Assembly: GCA_030407315.1 (NCBI GenBank)
Contig: JALQPE010002633.1
Coordinates: 1 to 64,000, forward strand
Origin: Asparagopsis taxiformis
Lineage: Eukaryota; Rhodophyta; Florideophyceae; Bonnemaisoniales; Bonnemaisoniaceae
DNA: 64,000 nucleotides
Direction of reading: 5' to 3'
The notes below the pieces were generated by a model. That model ran no database searches, was not told the origin of the DNA, and saw only the letters and a list, made by a program, of their open reading frames with translations. Positions 54,937 to 64,000 of the stretch are shown here, piece by piece; positions within the stretch are counted from its first letter, which is position 1, and every line of letters begins with the position of its first letter. Made by a program: the position numbers and the translations under genes.

Positions 54937-55734
54937 TTAACAAAGTCTGAAACAGGCCGGGAAGTGAGCTCCTTGGTGCAAGACTATGTGACTGCAAGAG
55001 CAGATTGCTCGCTTGAACAGTTTTCAGAACTTTCCTGGCTATGCGAAGAGAAGAACAACCCAAACACAATTTTCCTGCCGAGCGTCGAGGCGGTTCGAAT
55101 TTCAACTGGGAGAGATAAAGAGCTATCGATCCACTTTGGAACATACTATGATCTCTGCAGTACTTTAGCTCCTTCCATGTCTACATGCACGAACTCTACT
55201 ATTCTCAAGTGGAAGAAAACACGACACGATTCTGGTTCTTCTGTCATTAGAGTTTTGGGAACTCTAGCAGATAGTGCTTCAGAAGATTCTATTCCATCTA
55301 CAAAGGCTGTTCTTGTTGGTTCCTCTTTATACAGGAGATCTGAAAACATGAGTAGTACTGTCGTTCTTACTCGAGAATCTGATGAATACGACTATGTCAA
55401 TTGCAGCTATTCGTATCTTTTGGAAGCTCGCGTTCTCTCAAGTCGAGAAATGCAGGAGAACTTTGAGCTGCCGGACAGCAAAAATTTCAAACTGGCTAAC
55501 TCGTTCTCACTGACCTGGAAACCTGTTCAAGGCCCTCGTCCATATGGAACTTTCGAGCGCGTTCTCAAGAATGTTGTGTTGGGAACTGCATACTTGAACC
55601 TCCCAGCATGCTTTTTCAGCGGACACACCATCTGCAGCGAGCTAGACACAATTGGACATGACGTTATTGTTGGACAGAATAGTTCCCCTGTCGATGCACC
55701 TCATCCTACCGTACGCGATGTCGCCTCCGAGTAA
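54937..55734 (+). pseudogene. 3' part of an unrecognised gene interrupted by element 2
   Basis: An open frame of ~265 codons begins inside the LTR and ends at 55734. The part after 54936 looks like real protein with mixed hydrophobic and charged residues and several Cys (DYDYVNCSYSY, LNLPACFFSGH), but no family is recognised. Its 5' part is not next to it because element 2 inserted here. It could be a host gene exon or part of another mobile element. Confidence 0.4.
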
Positions 55735-55883
55735 AACGTTTTTCTATCTTTTATAGATGTGTCTACACGACTGTTCAGAATTGGCCAACCTCTATCAAGG
55801 CGATGGTATCCATCGATAAATGCTCCGTATCTTTCTGGCCAGTTTCTTCGTCCAGGGACTGTCGGCATTCTGTAACAATGATT

Positions 55884-56020
55884 GCCCTCCACTTGGCAAA
55901 ATATCCCTGAAAATAATACCGGGTATTATTCTTAGGTTTCGTCCAGGGATCGCCTGTAGTCGGTACCAATGATTGCCCTCCACTTGGCAAAATATTCCTC
56001 AAAATAATACCCGGTATTAT
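55884..56020. repeat. Direct repeat pair with AATAATACC palindromes
   Basis: Two ~60-bp copies of ATGATTGCCCTCCACTTGGC plus AAAATAT and a palindrome: AATAATACC/GGTATTATT around G at 55912-55930 and around C at 56002-56020. They lie ~90 bp apart in the gene-free stretch 55735-56333, where nothing else was seen. Confidence 0.75.
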
Positions 56021-56333
56021 TTTCCGCACTACTCTGCCAGGTGGAGCTACGGCATTGGATGGGACAGCACAGGCCCCCAAGCTACTAGAGGCGTGCTCAA
56101 TTGCAGGGTAAAACTCTTAACCGTAGTAGACATGACGCTTTCTAGTCGCAGAGTGAGCTGAAAAATAAGAACGATTGTTTCCAGTACACCAGGTTGTACG
56201 TAGCATACTAGGGTGCAAGTTTTCCACTCATATCCTAGACAGTTTCATATCTAAACGTCTTTTCTCCTAAGTCTGCCTCATCGTAATCACTTTACTTCAG
56301 AGGTTATGAAACTTTACTTATCCGCTTCCATAA

Positions 56334-57857
56334 TCAATCCTCCTCATCAAGGAAAACTTCAACGTAGCTTTCACTCCCATCTTCTTCATCTCCATGTCCA
56401 CTATCCTCCTCAAACGCGGTACTACGCTGTTCCAAGTGTTGTTCATCGAATTTTTCGTTAGTAATTGTCAGTACATCTTCGCAGAGATGCCTCTCACAGA
56501 TTCGCTCACTCGGCAACATCGCCTTTCCTAATTGCTTGAGCTCGTCTTGTACACTTTCTTCGAAGGCCTGACCTGATTGTACCTTGAAAATTCCTAGAAT
56601 CCCGGAAGCGATTGCATAGACAAATCTGAGTGAATTGCAGGAACGTCGCAGGAAAACCGCTCTACTCGTGCGTTGAAGGAAAGCAATTGCAGTGTTCAGG
56701 GCTACCTCCAGGATATTGATTCTCCTTCGAATCATCCTTTTGGCCACACACTCCGATATTTCGACTTCGTACTGAATGATGACAACCATTTCTTTCCGCT
56801 CAGTGATGAATTGTACCATGATCTCGGAATTCTTGTCATCCACAACTTTCTGTTCCTCTGGCCTTACATTTCCGTTGGTCACACGGGTATCGGGGATAAC
56901 GTCCATATCTCGAATGAGATCATGAGTTGGAAACTCGAAAGTGATAGAAGCGTCCGTTTCCAACACTAGAGCGAACCCCAGTTCGACAAGGAATCGATGA
57001 CGCACCTGCTCTCTAGACTTGTTCAGGAAACCGAGTACCTTTGTCAGCGCAACTTTCGAAACAGCCAAAGATATTTCACGCTTGCTCAACTGTCCACCAT
57101 TTCCATCTGTTTTCCTCCGCTTCCTAGCCCCTCCGTCAATGCTTCCTGCAAGCTGGTTTCGGCCATCGCCAGTGGCACCATAAACAACTTCTTCGATTAT
57201 TTTGTCCGGAATGTACTTGTTCTACTTCCAGACGTTGGACGCATTCGAATCGCGTCCAGAGCTCGAGCCTTCCACTGTACAGCCTGTACCAGACTTTTCC
57301 TTCTGAATGTTCCGCAGGAGAGACATCACCACTTGGAAACGAAGCTCGATGTTGTTCTTCCCGGTGTTGGATTGGAACACATCTCTCTTGTCATTGCTCT
57401 GCTTCGCAAACATCATTGCAGAGAGCAGCCTGCACCCACAGAGTTCGTAGATTCCATGGTTGGTGTAAATTGTCGCCCCAGCATCAATCTTGTCGACCAG
57501 CAAAGGTACAACAGTTCCAAATACTGCGCACAGAAAATTGTAAGAAAACGATAGTTCTGCTTACTGCGAGATGCGCAACCGGTCCCTGTCCTTGTCAGTC
57601 ATCCCCTTCTTCGAACTGCCCTGACTCTGCTGTAATAAACCATCACAGATGTCTTTCAAACCCTGTAGTTCCGTTACTATAAATTCGACGCGACTCATCA
57701 GTTTTTCGATTTGTTGGCGTTGTGACATTCGATCATCGTCAATTTCATCCATCCTCTCCCCAATGTGACGAACTTCCCCAGTCACTGTCCGGAATCCCTC
57801 TCGAATAATCCCTGCTAGGCAGTCATTTGGATTTTCCTCACGACGCTGAGATTCCAT
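56334..57857 (-). pseudogene. Unrecognised gene in three segments, broken or spliced
   Basis: The ATG at 57857 opens 98 codons (57857-57561) with a heptad-like helix (RMDEIDDDRMSQRQQIEKLM). A GTAAGC and a downstream CAG near 57567 to 57527 look like a ~40-bp intron, but joining them does not keep the frame I expect. The next segment (57503-57222) and the last (57089-56334) share a frame, separated by one in-frame TAG at 57222-57224. The last segment ends in a long acidic tail (EEDSGHGDEEDGSESYVEV). No domain is recognised. Either a decayed gene or one with introns I cannot place. Confidence 0.4.
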
Positions 57858-58169
57858 CTTCCATCAAACTTCGCCTCTCGTTCCAATCGCAGAGTGTCAC
57901 TCCAAACGCTTTTCCTGCAACGAGAATGCTAGCAATAGTAACAAATAATGCCAACTACTCTACTCATATCCTCGGAAAACGACCGATTTTCTCCTACCTT
58001 TTTTGTAACGGTCATTTACATGTGACCATGCATCCTCTACACTTCTCACTACTAGTAGCTTCAGAATAGTTTCCTCTCTTCCCTACTTGAACTCACATGC
58101 GAACATATTCTACAACGACCCTATCCTGGATAACTATTGCAATATTGAATCTCAGAAAATACCAATCAC

Positions 58170-58520
58170 CAATTACTATCAAGGCAGTACTTGTAGGCAG
58201 TACAATTCACTGCCCGAGCCAGTATATTTTACTGCCTGATTCTAATGCCAGGTCATTTGCAAAGGCAGTACTGTGTGGCAGTACATTCCATTGCAAAAAT
58301 CATCAAAAATCACTGCATTGCACTACTGCCCTGTGGTACCAGCAAAAACTACTAGAATCTTCTATCGTACAGTACTGCATTCTGCTACATTCCGTACTGC
58401 CAGGAAATTTTGTATTTTACTGCCTGCGGCACTAGAACTGAAAAAATTAAAATAGTAATTTTACTGCCTCAGGCACCAAATTGCTCAGGCAGTGTTTTTT
58501 ACTGCCTCAGGCAGTAAATT
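58170..58520. repeat. Cluster of ACTGCC/GGCAGT motifs
   Basis: About 13 copies of ACTGCC or its complement in 350 bp, several paired as ACTGCCTCAGGCAGT palindromes (near 58460 and 58500). The cluster ends just before the point where copy D of the ParB/2OG gene begins. It looks like a subterminal binding-site array of another element. Confidence 0.65.
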
Positions 58521-58552
58521 TACTACATTTTTTAATCTCAAACTCAGTAGTG

Positions 58553-61500
58553 TGGCCTTCCGCGCACGCTGCACAACCACAAGCTGCCGGAAACCGACGA
58601 GGCGGACTATATCGTCGTGCGCAACATTGCGACTAAGGACAAGTTGAAGGACCTCCAGTTCCCGTACATGTTTGATGGCGCCGAGGGACCGCCGGAGACG
58701 ATGGGTGGAGCATACGCCGCGGCGTTTTACCCTTGGGATACTCGGATGATGCGCACCGCTGCGGAGGATGGCCCTAGCGACATTCGTACCCCTGCTGCAG
58801 CGTCAAACTTCAACGCAGCTACGAACCAGGCCAGCTCGGGACGGATGCCCAGTACCGGTCCAGCAGGCGAAATCACTGGTTCGGGGGGTACGAAGCATCC
58901 AGCACGCTCCATTCCGGTTTCGGGAGGCACGAAGCGCCCTGCTCGCTCTGCGAGACCCTCCAGTGGAGGCACGAAGCACCCTGCTCGCTCTGCCAGAGCC
59001 TCCAGTGGAGGCACGAAGCACCTTGCTCGCTCCAACGTCACCGAAGCTACTACGCAGGACGTAACCGAGGTGGACGACGAACCGGAGGTGGCGGAAAGCA
59101 TTCGTGAGCAGCAGGGGACGCAAATTACGGTGCCAAAGTTTGTGACGTCGGATTACGTCGGAGAAGGAGCGACTGTGTTGGTGAGGCAGCTAGTGGAACC
59201 GGCCGTGACCCTTCGGGATGTGAAAGAAGACCACATGGAGGACCTGCGCAACAATATGTTGGCGGTGGGGTATGTGAGCTCTTCGCGTATCACTGTGACG
59301 GTGCTGAGGTCGCAGAACACGCATCTGTCCGCCGACACGCGTCTGTTCCAGAATGGCAAATTCCATGCCAATGCGAACGTGACCGTGATCGACGGACTGC
59401 ATCGTCTCAATGCTATGCATAGCATTGCGGATGACTTCACGCGCCTCACCCGTATGCACAGAAACAAGCTGCCACAGGAGGCAAACCGCTTGCGCTGGGT
59501 TACTCAGCCTCTGGATGTGTACTACCTTCGCCGCAAGGACAACAGTGATCTTCAGCCTCATGAGATCATCCACAAGAGTGCAGAGTCGAACCATACGACT
59601 GGGACGCAACTGACGGAACGCTCCCTGGTTCGAATCTTGTCGTCCATCCAGCAGTTCATCCGTACGATTGCTGTTGCAAACAACGTGGAAAACGCTGGCG
59701 ACTTGCGTGAGTCTGATGTCATCCGAACATTGTTCGAGGCGCAGTTCATGGGGATGATGAATTCGACGAACACGGCCCGGCGGTGGACGCGTTTGGCTAT
59801 AGCAACGCTGAAGCATCCTGTTCTCGACGAATTGTTGCGTGAGCTCAACAATTCCGAGCGCCGCAACGAGATTGGGATAACGCACCTGGACCACAAGATA
59901 GTGCGCGAGTTGCTGGAAGAAAACTTTGTCTTCGTCTTGCGTGGTCTTTCGGAGTACTTGAACCCTGCTCATGGTGGACGTCCGGATGGACGCTTTGACG
60001 TGAACGACTTCTATACATACGTCCGTCGCGTGACTGCAATAGCAAATTCTCTGTACGCTGCGTTTGGGCGCCCAAAGAGTATTATGCGCAAGTCATTTCT
60101 GAGCACAGAGATGGCAATTCGGTCGGTTAAGCAGCCGAAGGAGTTGCAATGGCATCTCACCAATGCCATTGCAATGTATAGAGGGGACGACCGGAGCAGT
60201 GAGGTTCGAATGCGACGGAGAACCACGCGTTTACAGGATTTGGAAACGAACTTGAAAGAGTTTTTCAATCCGACATTGAAGAAGAAGACTAAGGCTCGAC
60301 GCAAACGCCGCCCTTCTGCTGCCAATGTGAGACTCACTCACAAGAAGCAGCGGAATGTCGAACATGAGCCTGCTTCGCATGGCATCCGCCGCCGTTCACA
60401 GCGACTTCGCTCGACGGGGAGCACACGCCTCGAGGAAGAAGAGCCGGTTGTGGTACAACAATCCGCCGGGGAAGAAGAGCAGGCCGTTGTTGATAAACCC
60501 ACCGATCAACAACAAGCCACTGCTTCCGGTGATGAGGTTGACGAAGACTCCGCCCGTTCCCCCGATTCTGCCGTTGAGATTTTCCCCCAAGATAACCAAC
60601 GTGCTGGTGCGACTCCCTCAAACCAAGAATCTGTCCATACCGCTTCGGACGAGGAAGACAAACAGGGTGCAGACGAGGGCCAAGTCGAAAGCAAGGGGGT
60701 CCGCGAAGTGACAATTACATTCACTGTTCCGGAAGGAGTGGAAGTCGATGAAGACGGTTACATCGTTCGTGACTCTCCATCTGAACACGACCTCCTGTTC
60801 GACGACCGTATGCCATCTCTTCCTGACGATTTCGAAGTCAAAGACCGAGCCGAAGGGCATCATCTGGCGCAGCGTCCCGCGGACGTCATCGCATCGGTGA
60901 GGGTTGGCTGTCTGCCCCCGATTGAACTCAGGTTGTTATTGGAGAGTGTGGAAATCGATGAGGAGGGCAGAGAGGTGAGGTATTTGAAGCAAGTGGCGAT
61001 GGACCCTGTGTTTGAGGGGCTGCATATTCCGGAACAACATCGGGCTCGTCATCTTGTTTTGGAGATCGACACCATCTATCCGATGTTTTTCGCAGCGTGG
61101 AAGATGGCTGCCAAGGCGATGTGTGAGCCTACATCGACGTTTCTACCCTCGAGGCTGGACTTCGCTCAGGTTGCGCGAATGTCTACAAGCTGGAAGGATT
61201 CGTATGAGGCCGGCACTGGTATGGCGTACTTCCACAATTGCCGAACGGAAATCAACGAGCGAGGGTATACGGTGATGCACAATTTCGCGGATGTAAGCTA
61301 CCTAGATGCGTCGGACAAGTTCCCATTTGACTTGGGTCTCATGGAAGAAATTCCTAACCAGGAATTGTTTCGGTACTTCTTGGGAACATGGGAGGGGGAG
61401 CAGGTGCACAAGGACCCTGGGAACCGGCAGCTGTGGAGTCCCATTGTCAATACGGGGGACGATGAAACAGATGAGAAGAACCGGAATGAGGGGAGGGCTC

Positions 61501-62363
61501 GCTTCACGTCTACGCGCCACTGCCTGGTTGACTATGCCGAGAACGATGAGACGCATATCGACCGGTTCAAGTTTGTGACGCGGCGAGCCCTGCTGGATGT
61601 GTGGTTGGGAATCCTTGTCCGGCTGATAGGGCTGGAGGAGTGCGGTTTAGCGGGAGAAAAACTTGTCATGCCGGCATCTGGGGGACGGTTTTTGATAACG
61701 GGAAAGGGGTGTCCTCGGCAGGTCCCACACAATGATTTCCCTGTTCCTCCTCGCGACCGCAAAGATCAACTTCCGGGTTACTTTGTTATTGCCAACGGAG
61801 ATGACCGATTCCCTATCTGGGTGTGTCCAGGGTCCCACAAGTACGTCTTTTCCAAAGCGCTGGAATTAGATATGTACGCCAAGACGATGAAGCTGAAGAA
61901 GGTAATCGTTCCGCCACGTTCAGTCTTCATCGGTCACGGCCATGTACAACATGCCGGGGCAGGGCATGTCGACAGAGTTGTGTCACACACGACAACGAGG
62001 TATCACACGTATTTCAGGAGTGCGTCGTATCCGATTCCCGACAATGTTTCGTTTGGTTTCATCAGGCGGTTGGGATTCGAGGAACAAGTAATCGCCAATG
62101 CTCCGCGCCGGTCTGCCAGGCAAAGTCAACCGGCACCTGTCAATGTTCGCCACAAGACAGTTGTTCCCATCCCGGTCAAGAAAGATCGTAGGCCGAAGAC
62201 AGGGCAGCTCGGAATGATGCGGATGAAGACGACAGAACCTCGCAAGGATATAATGTACACACCGAGTGGGGCCCCGGTAGTGCCTCTTCTGCCGGGAGAT
62301 CCTGAATATCAAATTCAGTATTATAGTGAGGACGAAGAGGAAGAACAATTTTCCGACTGCTAG
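58553..62363 (+). CDS. ParB-like/2OG-Fe(II) dioxygenase fusion, copy D (5'-truncated, ~1270 codons open)
   Basis: The longest undamaged copy. Homology starts abruptly at 58553, so about 75 N-terminal residues present in copy B are missing, and no ATG opens the frame. Residues below count from 58617. A Gly/Thr/Lys/Ala repeat region (GGTKHPARS units, ~90-135) is followed by a ParB/Srx-like domain with DGLHRLNAM (D259, H262, R263). Then a helical region, a basic and an acidic linker, and a C-terminal dioxygenase: VPHND gives the iron ligands H1038 and D1040, PGSHKY follows, the distal His is in QHAGAGH (about H1112), and an Arg follows in TTTRYHTYF. This is the PhyH-like pattern. The substrate (modified DNA base, protein or other) is unknown. 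Confidence 0.8.
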
Positions 62364-62640
62364 ATAGCTTGACAACTACTACTTTAGTAAACAATTATCG
62401 AGAATATAATCATCTCCTTTATCACTTTCAATCTATGAACCTACTATAATGTACTTCCGTTCCATCCTTTCAGACTAGATTGTCCATTCCCTCGTGGGCT
62501 GGAGCATGATTTCCAGGACGATTCCCTCACATCTCTAGACTCGATGGTCTATGCTAGAAATAGTAGAACAATTGGGTTTGTACGTGCTTCATCGCCTACT
62601 TGCTTCCGGTAATGGGTGGACGTGCACGATACACGATCAA

Positions 62641-62840
62641 CCTGAAATGGACGTCCGGTGGATGTCCAGCTCAATTGCATTGCTGGCCAGCCCAGAAATT
62701 CTAAAATTTCGGGCACAAAAAAATTGTAAAAAATCATCGATTTCGGCGGGTCGATTGTGCCGTACGGCACACCCCCATCTCAAAAACATGTTCACATGTG
62801 CATGTTTTTGAGAATAGCGTAAATTTTAATTCAAATCAGG
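62641..62840 (+). repeat. W repeat downstream of ParB/2OG gene, copy D
   Basis: Full-length W with a diverged final segment (AATAGCGTAAATTTT). It is 278 bp after the stop codon; an S spacer follows. Confidence 0.85.
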
Positions 62841-63028
62841 GTGTCTAATTTGGCCACAACGGCCCCAGGAACCGACTGCCGCCCCGATCGGGGCTATCAC
62901 TGGCTTCTATAAGCACCAACTGTAAGCCGAAATCGCGTCTGACGAAGGGTCGATTTCAGGCTCAACACGTCAGGGACAGGTCTTGGTCCTTGTTTCATCA
63001 TGGTCCCGCCCCACTCTCTCACGACCAA

Positions 63029-63105
63029 CCTGAAATGGACGTCCGGTGGATGTCCAGCTCGATTGCACTGCTGGCCAGCCCAGAAATTCTAAAATTTCCG
63101 AAAAA
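63029..63105 (+). repeat. Truncated W fused to the L region, copy D
   Basis: The first ~75 bp of W, ending AAAATTTCCGAAAAATC, exactly as at 48249-48320 in copy C. This marks the fixed junction between W and the L region. Confidence 0.8.
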
Positions 63106-64000
63106 TCAATTTGGTGGCCCAGCATCTCCTGTGCCGAAAATTCCCGCAGTCACTTCTGATATACTATATCGTAGTAGTAGTAGTCTAGACGTGTTTCGCA
63201 CTTGTACGCATCAGGGAAGGCGTCACGGAAGGTTGAGACTACGCTACTTGTGTACCGCTTCGTCTGAAATAGCGAGTAGTGTTTGTTGTATAGTTGTGGA
63301 GTATGCGTCTGGTGGTTTGTAAAGCTTGCAGAACGGGATAGGGATGTAGGTGGCCCTATTTTATGAATACATGAGTACCAATATTCAAGGGTGACAAAGC
63401 AGAAAGGCATAGGCTCATACATGTTTGAGATTGCATAGTAGAGAAAATATTTACATCGAAATTTACATGGAGCTGATGGAGGTTTTAAGGATGAGGTAGG
63501 AGAGGAAGAAAATTCTTCTGTGGTATGAGGATGTGTTCTATGGGGGGTGGATGGAATCTTGGGATGGTACAGGGGGAGGTGGAAATGTACGGAGTGCGGG
63601 TTTAGATTGGAGTGTGATTCGGAGAGGAGTGCCGACAAGCATATTATGGGGAATGGGGAGACGCTGCGGGGTGTGTTGGGGTAGTGACGGCGGAGGAGGT
63701 GTTTAGGTGGGACCGTAGGAGGGTGCGGTTGAAGGCGCCGAGAGGAGGGTTTTTTAGGAAAGTGAGGAGAAAGAGGGGGTGGGGGATGCGTCTGTTCTGG
63801 CTGTGGTGAGTGGGGATGTGATGGAGAAGAAGGGGGTTATTGTATTTGGGGAGGAAGGGGAGTGGGAGGATGGGTGCGAAGTGGAAGGTTGATATGTGGT
63901 TCAGAGCGGGGAGGTTTCTGGGGAGACGGCGGGGGAGCGGGAGCGTGGGCCGGTGCTGGTGGTGGTGGTGTATACGGTATCGAAGATGCGGATGGCGTGG
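63106..64000. repeat. L region, copy D, cut by window end
   Basis: Matches ~48321-49205 of copy C with small indels, including the G/A-rich strand and GGT tract. The terminus would be expected ~730 bp past the window end. Confidence 0.75.

Overview
The window is repeat-dense eukaryotic nuclear DNA made almost wholly of mobile elements nested in one another. There is no operon or bacterial signal. Support for a eukaryote comes from canonical splice sites, AATAAA signals, Ty1/copia retroelements primed on initiator tRNA-Met, a Plavaka/KDZ-type transposase and a SET domain. Long uninterrupted reading frames in a copia-rich setting would fit an intron-poor alga, for instance a florideophyte red alga. 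That placement is a guess the window cannot prove.

The central object is a large DNA transposon seen in four states. Combining the copies gives this inferred map, roughly 20 kb: [terminal inverted repeat, TIR] - purine-rich L region - W repeats - ParB/2OG-dioxygenase gene - W repeats - DNA methyltransferase/SET gene - W repeat - coiled-coil gene - Plavaka-type transposase - spliced-looking microexon array - 43-bp subterminal array - [TIR]. Copy A (left of the window to 11914) is inserted in the ParB/2OG gene of copy B. B continues to 31054, where it ends inside a copia integrase. Copy C (38751-49938) keeps both ends, but its genes are replaced by a 2.6-kb core between 2.2-kb inverted arms. 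Copy D (58553 to the window end) has the longest open ParB/2OG frame plus the L region.

A and B are almost identical, but the methyltransferase segment lies in opposite orientation in the two. It is bounded by oppositely oriented ~200-bp W repeats, and the W at the A junction is a mosaic of the two B repeats. This points to inversion of a gene cassette by recombination within W.

The middle (31055-54936) is a copia nest. A gag-protease-only element (LTR family 2, on the minus strand with its 5' LTR at 54497-54936) was invaded by an LTR-family-1 copia, which carries copy C. A second family-1 copia on the minus strand was hit by copy B. The 1.8 kb between two inverted family-1 LTRs (35099-36867) has been flipped. 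The family-1 element also has a small zinc-finger gene whose start codon appears only after splicing.

From 54937 to 58550 is less repetitive flanking DNA with two unrecognised, probably broken genes and a cluster of ACTGCC motifs. Together the cargo suggests a transposon that could write marks on DNA (amino-methyltransferase), on chromatin (SET) and possibly oxidise or erase them (2OG dioxygenase with a ParB-type module). The domains are read from motifs; the joint function is inference.
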